The notes under the pieces: model-generated
Seen by the model: the letters and a program-made list of their open reading frames with translations, nothing else
Databases searched by the model: none
Told to the model about the DNA's origin: nothing
Program-made: the position numbers and the translations under genes
Source of the DNA: Hermatobates lingyangjiaoensis
Taxonomy: Eukaryota; Arthropoda; Insecta; Hemiptera; Hermatobatidae
Length of the DNA: 64,000 bases
Assembly: GCA_026182355.1 (NCBI GenBank)
Contig: JAPFBL010000540.1
Location: 123,510-187,509, forward strand
Direction of reading: 5' to 3'
Part shown: positions 1 to 9,639 of the stretch, in pieces
Layout: every line of letters starts with the position of its first letter
Position numbering within the stretch: the stretch's first letter is position 1

Positions 1-112
1 ACAAAACAAGTTCATTTAGTTCTATTAACATCTAAATTTTTATTCCTTTAATGTCTGTTTAACATTTAGAAAAATTTTATTCTGTGAATTTAATCTGTTT
101 AATAATGATATA

Positions 113-149
113 TACCTGAAGATGATTTATGAAAAATCGAAAGCTTGTA
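113..149 (+). ncRNA. Hammerhead-ribozyme-like motif
   Basis: The core CTGAAGA (116-122) is followed by one unpaired T. A hairpin with GATTT/AAATC arms comes next, then GAA (139-141), the self-complementary AGCT (142-145), and T at the cleavage position (146). TAC (113-115) pairs with GTA (147-149) as helix I. This is the minimal three-helix hammerhead layout with a two-base-pair helix III. It is probably the remnant of a Penelope-like pLTR. Self-cleavage is inferred, not shown. Confidence 0.6.
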
Positions 150-610
150 AGTGTAAAAAATATAATATTATTGATTAAGCTAAAAGATTATTTTTTGATG
201 TCTCTGGGACAACTCCATGGAATCACTCCCTACCAGAAAAAACTAGTAAGAAAACTAAGAAAACGAGCAAAAAGTCGTAAATGCGGAAGCTGCCGTCTAC
301 TTTAATAAAATATGTTTACAAGAAAATCTGCTGCCAATATACACTAATATATATATATATTTAACGAAAACAAAACTGTTGTTTTAATTATTACTGTTAA
401 TTAGTAATTGGATTGGATAGTGGGAGAGCATTGGAGGGGGACTCCGTGTGGGACGATAACACTGGAATGGTATGCCGTTTACGTAACTCAGAGTCTTGGT
501 CGAATAACACAATGTTTATGTTTCAAGGTAGCCAATCCAGATTGTTTTTATGTATGTGTACATTTGTTTACTCACAACTGAAAGATAAAGGGCGTCGCTA
601 GTACAAAGGT

Positions 611-635
611 CACAACAACAACAACAACAACAAAA
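611..635. repeat. (AAC)n microsatellite
   Basis: A run of CAA/AAC triplets, about eight copies, lies in otherwise unremarkable sequence. Confidence 0.9.
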
Positions 636-1974
636 TATAACAATTACTATGACTTCTGTTGCGCAATAACAAATACAATAACACTAGCAAACGTAATTTT
701 ATTATACTTGGTATTCCAAAATACCATTAGAAATTATAGAATAGTAGAAAATACCATTATTAGTACAGTGTTAAGTAAATGCCTCTGTATACACTACATT
801 AGCTGTCTGTCCTTTAGGTTCATGGAAGAACAAACAGTTGGAACCTCTGACTCTTGAGCAAGTAAACTATAGTTGACCATGTGAAAAAAATTGTTTTCGC
901 TAACTTGAATTCCTGTATTAGATAGTTTCCCCTTGAGACTTAATTAACGTCATTGCGAAATAGACTCTGACGGGACTTTGCAATCGTTTCAACAGAAACA
1001 GACAGTGGCTCGGAATCAATGGTATGGATGGTATACACACAGACTCCCCAATACCACATCCAGTCATTATGTCCGCCTCTATGGCATATCTGTGCAGAGT
1101 ACGAACTCAGAGTCGTGTCCGATTGCACAGTTCATGATCACGTTTCGTAACATGAAATTGTTACTGCTACTAAATTGCAGCATGATTGGTGCTCCTACTT
1201 TAAGTTTTCATTCATGAGCAGGCAGTCCAGGAGAAATAAATTCAGAGTAAAGAAATTCAGTTAGATAATGAACTGCTTCTTCATCTCTAATCCAATCTCT
1301 TTACTGACTTGTAAGTTCTTTCCTCGGCTTGATATAGCGTAAAAACTTATTTGTTAATTTTTCCTGTTTATTTATATTAAGGGTTAAGAATTTCTCGTTC
1401 ACAAAACTATTTATTCGTAATAGATAGTACATCCTCAACTCTGGTAAATACCTTTTAAATGATGTCAAATACGTAATATATTCATATTCGCAAATGAAAT
1501 TAAAATCAACTAATAATTCCTACTTGCTGCACCTGTATATTTTCAAAATGAGCATGTCTGTGAAGTTAGCAAAATAACAGCTTAAAGGTCCATAACTTCG
1601 CTTCTATACTGAATTATCAATCTATTCAGAGCCTATATTTTAAGTTAGGCATATAGAAATCTAGGGTTAAAGTTTCAGCTGCTCCTCGGACTCGGTGTTT
1701 ATAGTATGAGAAGATAAAGCAGAAGTTCACATAAGCAGTACAAGTCGGGTAAACATAAAAGAAATTAGGTAAACATAAAACATAAAAGAATCAAAGGGTA
1801 TTGGAGAGAAATTTAAAAGTAAGAAAAAAATAAAATAACTCTGAAGTGTAGATATAGAAAAAGATTTAGTGAAAAAAAAATATCGTAAAACATATAAAAA
1901 TAGATAAAAAATCATAAGCGATAAAAAACAAACTGAATTAATCAATATATTTATATATAAAAAATTAAAGTTTA

Positions 1975-2165
1975 TCGGGACTCGGTCAGTTCTTCAGGTT
2001 CAAATTAAACTCTCATTGCCAACATTTATTTCGGTTTTTTTTTAAAACCTTTATCATAGGTAGAAGTACAACATTTTGAAACAGTAAAATTAAGTATTAC
2101 ATTAGAAATTATTTTACAAAGAATAATGGTCTGTAGATTTCAACAATAACTGTTTTAATTTGAAT
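1975..2165. repeat. Penelope-like repeat fragment (GTCAGTTCTTCAGG family)
   Basis: This block starts near TCGGTCAGTTCTTCAGG and continues through a decayed CGGTTTT / AAAACC hairpin region. Related blocks lie at 16560-16745 and 38450-38560. At 16560 and 38450 the block forms one arm of an inverted pair; here only one arm is present and it runs straight into the 21-bp minisatellite. Confidence 0.6.
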
Positions 2166-2606
2166 GAACACGTGACACTTATGAATTCACACGTGGCACT
2201 TGTGAATGAACGCGTGACACTTGTGAATGAACACGTGACACTTGTGAATGAACACGTGGCACTTGTGAATACACACGTGTCACTTGTGAATGCACACGTG
2301 ACACTTCTGAATGAACACGTGACTCTTGTGAAATAACACGTGGCACTTGTGAATAAACACGTGGCACTTGTGAATAAACACGTAACACTTGTGAATGAAC
2401 GCGTGGCACTTGTGAATACACACGTGTCACTTGTGAATGCACACGTGACACTTCTGAATGAACACGTGACACTTGTGAAATAACACGTGGCACTTGTGAA
2501 TAAACACGTGGCACTTGTGAATAAACACGTAACACTTGTGAATGAACGCGTGGCGCTTGTGAATACACAATTAACACTTTTGAATGAACACGTGGCACTT
2601 GTGTTC
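2160..2606. repeat. 21-bp minisatellite with CACGTG in most units
   Basis: About 21 units of 21 bp with the pattern CACGTGRCACTTGTGAATR plus two variable bases. Many units contain the palindrome CACGTG, a canonical E-box. A higher-order repeat of exactly 147 bp (seven units) is visible: the block beginning at 2271 recurs at 2418. The period is a multiple of three, so long open frames arise on the minus strand purely from periodicity. The homologous place in the related repeat at 16736 has only one unit, so the array looks like a local expansion inside a PLE copy. Confidence 0.92.
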
Positions 2607-2699
2607 ACTTGTGAGTTAGACTACTCGACGAAATTTGTTAATAAATGACATGGCTTTATCTATTCAAAGAATCATCGTGACTTTCTTATGAGAGCCCTC

Positions 2700-2945
2700 T
2701 ATAAGGCTCTATAAGTTTTTCAAACTTTTTTCGACGCAAAACCCTTTTTGGTTCCAGCTATCGTTAAATAAATACTTGTTGTCTTAGTAGCCTCCTTGAA
2801 AACGAACTTTAGAGGTAAACAAGGAATTTCTTGGAATAATTTATTCTAAAGAATTCTCTGAAATATTACGACAGCTAGAGATACCTACTACATTTACCAG
2901 CAATTTTTTAACGAATTATATTTTTTACATTTTATTACATTACAT
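2700..2945. repeat. Interspersed repeat, hAT left end joined to a second repeat
   Basis: The first part (about 2708-2758) matches the left end of the hAT family seen whole at 18231, 33934 and 42037. The remainder (2758-2945) has a close relative at 56690-56870 inside another MITE. No coding capacity is seen. Confidence 0.6.
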
Positions 2946-3174
2946 AGACAGTTTGATCTATACCGTGACTAAGCAGTCTAAACAGTATGATTTCTACTTT
3001 TGTTTATGATTTTATGTATTATGTATGCAAACTACTACGATACTACTGTTCTGATAGACGATATCAAAGAATGAACCGTAGTCTAAAATACGGATTACGC
3101 AACGGTTATGTGACTAACCTGCGGCTGAAATAGGTACCAAATAATAAATGGTCAACAATTTTGTTAATTTTTGG

Positions 3175-3780
3175 CGTGAATAAATCAAGGGACATAGTGG
3201 GTATTGAACCCATGATCTACTGATCTTGAGGCGAGCATGCAAGCCAGTGAGCTACCTTGGCTTCTTCTACTAGTATTACTATTGAACCCCTGATCTACTA
3301 ATCTTGAGGCGAGCATGCAAGCCAGTGAGCTACCTTGGCCTCTTCAAGTAGTATTATTATTGAATCCCTGATCTACAAATTGAGACGATCATGCAAGCCA
3401 GTGAGCTACCTTGGCCTCTTCAAGTAGTATTATTATTAAAGCTTTGATCTACAAATTGAGATGAGCATGCAAGCTAGTGAGCTACCTTGACCTCTTCAAG
3501 TAGTATTATTATTGAATCCCTGATCTACTAATTGAGGCGAGCATGCAAGCCAGTAAGCTACCTTGGACCTCAAATCGAACCTTAACCCCTTTCGAACTGT
3601 AGATAATAGTAAAGATAAAGGCGAGCGTTTATAAATGTGGATGGTGTACCTGAGAAGCAAGCCAGTGAGCTACCTTGGCCTCTTCAAGTAGTATTATTAT
3701 TGAATCCCTGATCTACAAATTGAGGCGAGCACGCAAGCCACTGGGTTACCCTGGACCTCAAATCTATAATATTTTTGAAC
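3175..3780 (-). repeat. Tandem array of tRNA-like SINE heads
   Basis: About seven units of roughly 78 bp read on the minus strand. Each has an A-box-like segment (TAGCTCACTGGCTTGCATGC), then GATCAGGGATTCAAT in the position of a B box. The unit nearest 3190 runs into a SINE-like body (TTTATTCACGCC on the minus strand). The T-arm is poor and there is no cloverleaf closure, so these are tRNA-derived repeats and not tRNA genes. A partner array in the opposite orientation lies at 4725-5145. Confidence 0.8.
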
Positions 3781-3860
3781 CCCTTTCGAACTGTAGAATA
3801 ATAGTGAAGATTAAGGTGAGTGTTTGTAAATGTGGATGGTTTACCTGAGAAGCTTGGCCA
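3588..3860. repeat. 194-bp duplication carrying a copy of the F-box splice donor
   Basis: The segment starting CCCCTTTCGAACTGTAG at about 3588 recurs at about 3782. Both copies run through TGTAAATGTGGATGG-like sequence to ACCTGAGAAGC, which on the minus strand is the exon end CTCAG followed by GTA. The first copy loses homology just after the donor and continues into a tRNA-like unit. The duplication therefore captured intron sequence plus a few exon bases. Confidence 0.7.
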
Positions 3861-4296
3861 GGAGGTAGAGGCTCTTGGCTCGGTCAGGGGCCCTGGCGCC
3901 GAGGAAGGCTTGGTGGAGAGTGATGGAGACCAAGGCAGGCCGTGCAGTGAGCAGTGCTTTGAGGAGGAGCACAGAGTAGTCCTGGCCGGGGGCCCAGACA
4001 AGCGTGAGAGCCCTCACGTGCCTTCCATGCCTTAGTAAAAGCCGCTTGGCGCCGGCAGACGGCTCGGTCCCCGCAACACGCACACTTAGCCTGCGCCAGG
4101 CCGCAGCTCTTGAGCCAGCGCGTGCCCACGCCCCACACACTGCGCCCCACGTCACCCGGTCCTCTAGCTCTAGCCGCAGGAACACCAGGCGCAGCGCCAC
4201 CTCCGGCAGCCGCGCCCAGTCCGCGCGCGCCGCACCTATTCTCTCGCGCGCTTCCACTCTGTCGACTTGTCCATCGTAAACAAAGCAGGTCACCAC
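3845..4296 (-). CDS. F-box protein, N-terminal exon (start unresolved)
   Basis: A strongly GC-rich open frame of about 150 codons lies in AT-rich surroundings. Around residue 27 it reads WARLPEVALRLVFLRLELED followed by RV and VCGAW, then WRRL. This is the F-box pattern that binds Skp1 in SCF ubiquitin ligases. Downstream is leucine-rich sequence (HVRALTLVW, LLLKALLTARPALVSITL) resembling the start of an LRR-type substrate domain. The exon ends CTCAG and meets a good donor (GTAAAC on the minus strand, GT at 3844-3843), phase 2. The frame has no ATG. The best Kozak ATG (4312-4310) is one base out of frame, so either an upstream exon joins here or there is an indel. Later exons, toward lower coordinates, are not visible. 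It could be a pseudogene. Confidence 0.65.
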
Positions 4297-4435
4297 CTTG
4301 GCTCGGCTCCATGGAAACTAACCCAACACAAACAACCAACTTAAGTGCGCCAAAAGAAATCGACCATCTAACACTACCAATAATAATAAACATATTAAAA
4401 AGCATAAATATTTATTTATTTGATTTTAATCAACA

Positions 4436-4631
4436 ATTAATATTAAACATATAATCTACCGTCATACCTCGTACATTACTGCCGTAGCTGTCGGACCGGT
4501 TTCGGGTGTCACCCAACTTCAACACGAACTCAGTTCAGTTCGTGTTGAAGATGGGTGACACCCGAAACCGGTCCGACAGCTACGGCAGTAATGTACGAGG
4601 TATGACGGTAGATTATATGTTTAATATTAAT
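4436..4631. repeat. Near-perfect palindrome, PLE pLTR pair
   Basis: Two arms of about 90 bp, with one visible mismatch, meet at about 4535. Each arm contains a hammerhead-like unit: TTGAAGA, an unpaired T, a GGGTG/CACCC hairpin, GAA, the palindrome ACCGGT, then C. The same unit family occurs at 31200-31475. Confidence 0.85.
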
Positions 4632-4724
4632 AATACTAACCTCTGTGGTAATTATGAAATGCATGAATTTAATCAACAATGATGACAATGTGCACTCAAA
4701 ACCTAGTAATAATACTAGTATTGA

Positions 4725-5145
4725 AGAGGCTAAGGTAGCTCACTAGCTTGCATGCTCGCCTCAATTCGTAGATCAGGGATTTAATAATAATACTACTTGA
4801 AGAGGTCATGTAGCTCACTGGCTTGCATGCTCGCCTAAAGATTAGTAGATCAGGGATTCAATAATAATACTACTTGAAGAGGCCAAGGTAGCTCACTGGC
4901 TTGCATGCTCGCCTCAATTAGTAGATCAGGGATTCAATAATAATACTACTTGAAGAGGCCAAGATAGCTCACTGGCTTGCATGCTCGCCTCAATTCGTAT
5001 ATCAGGGATTCAATAATAATACTACTACTTGAAGAGGCCATGATAGCTCACTGGCTTGCATGCTCTTCTCAATTCGTAGATCAGGGATTCAATAATAATA
5101 CTACTTGAAGAGGACAAGGTAGATCACTAGCTTGCATGCTCGCCT
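4725..5145 (+). repeat. Tandem tRNA-like array, opposite orientation to 3175-3780
   Basis: Six units of about 78 bp with GGTAGCTCACTGGCTTGCAT and GATCAGGGATTCAATAATAA. Together with the minus-strand array they bracket the F-box exon and the 4436 palindrome like long inverted repeats. Confidence 0.8.
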
Positions 5146-5149
5146 TCTA

Positions 5150-6945
5150 TGTCTCTCATCTATAACACTAGACAACGCTAATCCTGCTTTGACCTTATGT
5201 GTTTATCGGCTATACCACTAGACGATGTTAAGCCTGCTTTGACCTTATGTGTCTCTCAGCTATACCACTAGAGTATGTTAAACTTGCTTTGACCTTATGT
5301 TTACCTTAGCCATACCACTAGAGGACGCTAAGTCTGCTTTGACCTTATGTGTATGTCAGTCATACCACTAGAGGACGCTAATCCTGTTTCGACCTTATGT
5401 GTATGTCAGTCATACCACTAGAGGACGCTAAGTCTGCTTTGACCTTATGTGTATGTCAGTCATACCACTAGAGGACGCTAAGCCTGTTTCGACCTTATGT
5501 GTACCTCAGCCATACCACCAGAGGACAGTAAGTCTTCTTTGATATTATGTGCACCTTTGCCTTAGCACTAGATTACGCTAATCCTACTTTGACCATATGT
5601 ACCTCAGGCATACCACCTACATTACGCTAAACCTGCTTTGATCTTATGTTTACCTTAGCCATACCACTAGGGGAGGTTAATCTTGCTTTGACCTTATGTG
5701 TCTCTCGGCAACACCACAAGAGGACCTTAAGTCTACTTAGACCTTATGTGTACCTCACCCATGGCACTAGAGAACGTTAAACCTGCTTTGACGTTATGTG
5801 TACTTCAGCTATACCACTAGATTACTCTAATCCTACTTTGACCTTATGTTTACCTCAGCCATACCACTAGAGGACGCTAGTCTATAGTCTGCTTTAACCT
5901 TATGTGTATGTCAGTCATACCACTAGAGGACACTAATCCTGCTTTGACCTAATGTGTACCTCCCCATACCACTAGAGAACGTTAAACCTGCTTTGACGTT
6001 ATGTGTACTTCAGCTATACCACTAGATTACTCTAATCCTACTTTGACCTTATGTTTACCTCAGCCATACCACTAGATTACGCTAATCCTACTTTGACCTT
6101 ATGTTTACCTCAGCCATACCACTAGAGGACACTAATCCTGCTAAGACCTAATGTGTACCTCCCCATACCACTAGAGAACGTTAAACCTGCTTTGACGTTA
6201 TGTGTACTTCAGCTATACCACTAGATTACTCTAATCCTACTTTGACCTTATGTTTACCTCAGCCATACCACTAGAGGACGCTAGTCTATAGTCTGCTTTA
6301 ACCTTATGTGTATGTCAGTCATACCACTAGAGGACACTAATCCTGCTTTGACCTAATGTGTACCTCCCCATACCACTAGAGAACGTTAAACCTGCTTTGA
6401 CCTTATGTGTACTTCAGCCATACCACTAGATTACGCTAATCCTACTTTGACCTTATGTGTACCTCAGCCATACCACTAGAGGACACTAATCCTGCTTTGA
6501 CCTAATGTGTACCTCCCCATACCACTAGAGAACGTTAAACCTGCTTTGACCTTATGTGTACTTCAGCCATACCACTAGATTACGCCAATCCTACTTTGAC
6601 CTTATGTTTACCTCAGTCATACCACTAGAACACACTAGTCTATAGTTTGCTTTGTCCTTATGTGTATGTCAGTCATACCACTAGAGGACACTAATCCTGC
6701 TTTGACCTAATGTGTACCTCCCCATACCACTAGAGAACGTTAAACCTGCTTTGACGTTATGTGTACTTCAGCTATACCACTAGATTACTCTAATCCTACT
6801 TTGACCTTATGTTTACCTCAGCCATACCACTAGAGGACACTAATCCTGCTTTGACCTTATGTGCATCTTAGCCATACCACTAGAGGACGTTAAGTCTGCT
6901 TTGACCTTATTCATCCTTCGGCCTCAAAGTCATACCGGCTTAAAG
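5150..6945. repeat. 50-bp minisatellite, about 36 units
   Basis: The unit is about 50 bp, typically containing GACCTTATGTGTACCTCAGC and CATACCACTAGAGGACGCTA. Clean 50-bp spacing is seen at 5291, 5341, 5391 and 5441. Longer three- to eight-unit blocks repeat as higher-order units; for example GTCTATAG variants occur near 5880, 6283 and 6640. No stable reading frame or transposon end was found. Confidence 0.93.
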
Positions 6946-7420
6946 ATATTACATTGTTTGAAGCTAGACCAAACCTCGATGAAAAAAAATAAAAACAATG
7001 TTCAATATATTTGGATAGATAAGAAAACATATATATTAACTTTTAAAAGAAACACTAAAACATTTTTGTTACGTAACTCTATGAAATCGTTGTTGTGCCC
7101 AACCTTCTCCAGACATAGGTATTTTATCAATACAAGGAGTTACAAGATTGTGCTATCAGGGAACTAAAATGCAATCTAGTCGCTGTTTATCATCAGAGTT
7201 ATGTTTATAATAATATAGATCTCCCAATAAAATTCCTTTTGGTTATAAAATTCATGGTTTAACAGCTGTTTGGCTTTTTGCCAGCTACGCACAAGAGTAA
7301 AGGAAAGAAATGAAAATGGAAATAAATGCTTTTATTGAATCAAAATTATGTTACACAATACTTAGTTTTACAAAAAAAAATAGATAATACATACAAGTAT
7401 GTAATATTACATATATAATA
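6946..7420. other. Unassigned AT-rich stretch
   Basis: Nothing recognisable. The open frame that crosses from the minisatellite into 7167 has minisatellite-derived residues at its start and no domain. Confidence 0.5.
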
Positions 7421-7423
7421 TAT

Positions 7424-7596
7424 CAATGATCAAACCACAATAAGAAATGGGAAAACAAGACTAAGATCTTTCAACCGTAACAAGCCGTCTTCGTCAGAGT
7501 CAAAAACCCAACTGAACGACTCTGACGAAGACCGCTTGTTACGATTGAAAGATCTTAGTCTTGTTTTCCCATTTCTTATTTTGGTTTGATCATTGA
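7424..7596. repeat. Head-to-head PLE family-A pLTR pair
   Basis: The arms read ATGATCAAACCACAATAAG at the outside and GACGAAGACCGCTTGTTACG toward the centre, in opposite orientations. Each carries the family-A hammerhead-like unit, which is tied to a PLE ORF by the copy at 9160-9305. A second, longer-spaced pair of the same family occupies 7645-7905; its spacer contains part of the PLE 3' region in reverse. Confidence 0.85.
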
Positions 7597-7644
7597 TTGT
7601 TATTTCACGTGTTTATGTGAAACCCTTTTTATATAATATATACA

Positions 7645-7905
7645 TGATCAAACCACAATAAGAAAATGGGAAAACAAGACTTAAGATCTTTCAACCGTAA
7701 CAAGCGGTCTTCGTCAGAGTTAAAATCCCAACTCTTTGTAGAAAATATCTGGTGTGGGGTTGAGAAGAGTGGGAGGCCAGGACTGGGATCTTTCTCCCTT
7801 GGAGTCAGCCCAACTTAGTTGGATTTTTGGTTTTGACGAAGACCGCTTGTTATGGTTGAAAGATCTTAGTCTTGTTTTTCCATTTAATATTGTGATTTGA
7901 TCGTA
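7645..7905. repeat. Second family-A pLTR inverted pair
   Basis: The inverted arms have the same outer sequence as the 7424 pair. The spacer (about 7735-7825) resembles, in reverse, the PLE 3' UTR sequence near 9110-9150 (ACTCTTCTCAACCCC). Confidence 0.75.
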
Positions 7906-7941
7906 TAATATATACATATGTAAAACATCTAATACTAGACT

Positions 7942-8578
7942 CAGTGGCGTACCTAGGGGGGGGGGGGGGGGGGGGTGCGGTCCGCACGGGGCGGCACTTA
8001 CCTAGGGGCGGCATTTTTTATATTTACTCATAGTTGTAAAAAGCAACTTATTCATTTCATATTTATTTTCTTTCTTGAATAACAAATGATTATTATGATT
8101 ATTGTAAGTTTAATATTTGATTTCAGCAGTATAGGTTGGAAAATTCTGTTCCCAACATTCTAATTTTGTTAAGAATTTTTTTAACAATTTCAATCAGTGT
8201 CGCCAGTTGCGAAAGAAGCTTCTCAAAATTGAAGTTGATAAAAAATTATCTTCGTTCTACAATGAGTCAATTAAGACTACAAAATCTTGCAATATTGTCA
8301 ATAGAACAAGAAATTACAAATAATATAAATTTTGAGAGCATTATACACGATTTTTCTAGTATGAAAGCTAGAAGAGTAGATATTATATAAATATGTTTAC
8401 GAGTACATACAAATATGTCTAAGAAATTTACTCTGTGTATTAATTAATATTGATTAAATAACTTAATAATTTATTTATGTGTATTAATTTATAAAAACCA
8501 CTATTTGATTAACTTATAATAGAAAGGGCGGCAAACTGGAGATTGCCCCGGGCGGCAAAAGTTCTAGGTACGTCACTG
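7942..8578 (+). mobile_element. Internally deleted hAT transposon with exact 8-bp TSD
   Basis: The termini are CAGTGGCGTACCTAG at the left and CTAGGTACGTCACTG at the right, inverted repeats with one mismatch. The flanking 8-bp ACTAGACT is identical on both sides (7934-7941 and 8579-8586). A long G run follows the left end and GGCGGC-rich sequence precedes the right end. The interior keeps only the last part of the transposase. Confidence 0.92.
8136..8390 (+). pseudogene. hAT transposase C-terminal (hATC dimerisation) remnant
   Basis: This 84-codon frame contains SVASCERSFSKLKLIKNYLR followed by STMSQLRLQNLAILSIE, the conserved hATC block that mediates transposase dimerisation. The DDE catalytic core, the zinc finger and all upstream sequence are missing; a full hAT transposase is usually 500-700 residues. 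The frame lies between the termini of the 7942-8578 element and ends shortly before its right end, as in intact hATs. The element is not autonomous. Confidence 0.88.
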
Positions 8579-8611
8579 ACTAGACTACCCTTGACCCTTT
8601 GTGTCTCTCAG

Positions 8612-9005
8612 AATATAGTGTTTTCTAATCGTAATAATGTGGGTAATATGTTAATAAAAAACTCTCCCAGCGAATTGGAGTCCGGTGGTATTTATAAAAT
8701 TCCGTGCAAAAATTGCCATAAAATTTATATTGGTCTAACTGGTAAATCATTAAAGACACGTGTAAAGACACAGACAGGAAAAAAGTAGTGCCTTATTCTT
8801 GCATATAAAAAATTATAATCATCATATTGATTGGACAGGAGCTAAATTTATTACCTATGAAAAATCAATGTTGTTAAGAAATATTATTGAATCGTCTCTA
8901 ATTAAATTTAATAAATCAAATATTATAAACATTAGTAACGGTCGCTTCAAAATGGATACTTTCGTCACGAGGGCAATAGCCTCTTCTAAGAGGGTTGACA
9001 GCTAG
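8612..9005 (+). pseudogene. Penelope-like element: C-terminal GIY-YIG region, frameshifted
   Basis: The frame opens at NIVFSNRNNVGNMLIKNSP, typical of the PLE linker after the reverse transcriptase. It then has GGIYKIPCKNCHKIYIGLTG, the GIY-YIG endonuclease core with its paired cysteines. A frameshift near 8780 moves the rest into another frame (LHIKNYNHHIDW, then ESSLIKFN) up to the stop at 9003-9005. No reverse transcriptase remains; the upstream sequence is replaced by the hAT element. The 3' UTR and a family-A pLTR follow, which links this coding family to the dispersed palindromes. Confidence 0.88.
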
Positions 9006-9159
9006 TGGATAGTTTTTTTACTCTTTCTTAATGTACTCCTTTGTTTCCCCAAACATCCCTTTCTGGACATTAGTCCTTTCCTGCGCTTTCACCCTTTTAA
9101 AATACCACTCTTCCCTCCCACTCTTCTCAACCCCTCACCAGATGTTTTCTGTATCTATT

Positions 9160-9305
9160 GTTTCAGTTGGGTTTTTGACTCTGACGAAGACCGCTTGTTA
9201 CGGTTGAAAGATCTTAGTCTTGTTTTCCCATTTTCCTGTTGTGGTTTGATCATTGATTGTCTTTTCACGTGTTTATGTGAAATCTTTATATCAGAATATA
9301 TATTT
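9160..9305 (+). mobile_element. 3' pLTR of the PLE, family A
   Basis: The block begins GTTGGGTTTTTGACTCTGAC and ends near TTATGTGAAATCTTT. It is the reference copy for a repeat found at 7424, 7645, 22980, 24500, 24750, 31965, 38650, 39020, 59800, 62640 and 63890. It contains the hammerhead-like motif annotated at 9177-9219. Confidence 0.85.
9177..9219 (+). ncRNA. Hammerhead-like motif, family A
   Basis: The core CTGACGA starts at 9181. One unpaired A follows, then helix II GACCG/CGGTT around a 7-nt loop, GAA (9206-9208), and the palindrome AGATCT (9209-9214) as helix III. T9215 is at the cleavage position. Helix I is GACT (9177-9180) with AGTC (9216-9219), a perfect 4 bp. The same structure repeats in the other family-A copies. 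Confidence 0.65.
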
Positions 9306-9314
9306 AAATATCTA

Positions 9315-9590
9315 ATGTTAGGAAACGAATTAAGTCTCCACAGAAAAAAGTCTATTACTATAAACTAAATAACGCGTTTCGAATACTTGATGTTCTTCTT
9401 CAGGTTACATCTTCTCTGAAGAGCAGAGCAGATGTAACCTGAAGAAGACCATCAAGTGATCGAAACGCCCTGCTCTTCAGAAGGAGATGTAACCTGAAGA
9501 AGAACATAAAGTGTTCGAAACGCGTTGTTTAGTTTCTAGTAATAAACTTTTTTGCGTGGAAACTTAATACTTTTCTTAACATGAGTAAAT
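9315..9590. repeat. PLE family-F inverted block with repeated hammerhead-like units
   Basis: Left and right arms (AAGTCTCCACAGAAAAAAGT and its inverse) enclose several copies of a unit containing AACCTGAAGAAGAACAT and GTTCGAAACGCGTT. Closely related blocks lie at 43300, 47280-47690 and 51520-51735. Confidence 0.8.
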
Positions 9591-9639
9591 ACCACACTAT
9601 AACAGATTGCACAGTTATGAATTATAAATATCTAGTACG

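Larger units (their letters stand above)
1..2100. other. Non-coding AT-rich stretch
   Basis: I see no convincing gene here. The open frames are short, lack recognisable domains and do not sit next to good splice sites. The stretch holds one hammerhead-like motif (113-149), an AAC microsatellite (611-635) and, from about 1975, the end of a Penelope-like repeat that recurs at 16560 and 38450. Confidence 0.6.

Noticed and set aside
2114..2608. A 164-codon minus-strand frame with a seven-residue repeat
   Set aside because: The repeat period is 21 bp, so several frames stay open by periodicity alone; there is no splice or start context.
3884..4405. Long minus-strand frame starting at an out-of-frame ATG near the F-box exon
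   Set aside because: It is a shadow frame of GC-rich sequence with low-complexity Gly/Ala and no domain; the F-box signal is in the other frame.
3175..5145. tRNA genes
   Set aside because: A- and B-box-like segments are present but no complete cloverleaf with a consistent anticodon arm; the units are tandem SINE heads.
8543..8611. N-terminal extension of the PLE frame into the hAT end
   Set aside because: These codons come from the hAT terminus, its target duplication and a foldback end, not from the PLE.
8612..9005. Homing endonuclease of the GIY-YIG type
   Set aside because: The paired-cysteine context, upstream linker and pLTR identify a Penelope-like element.
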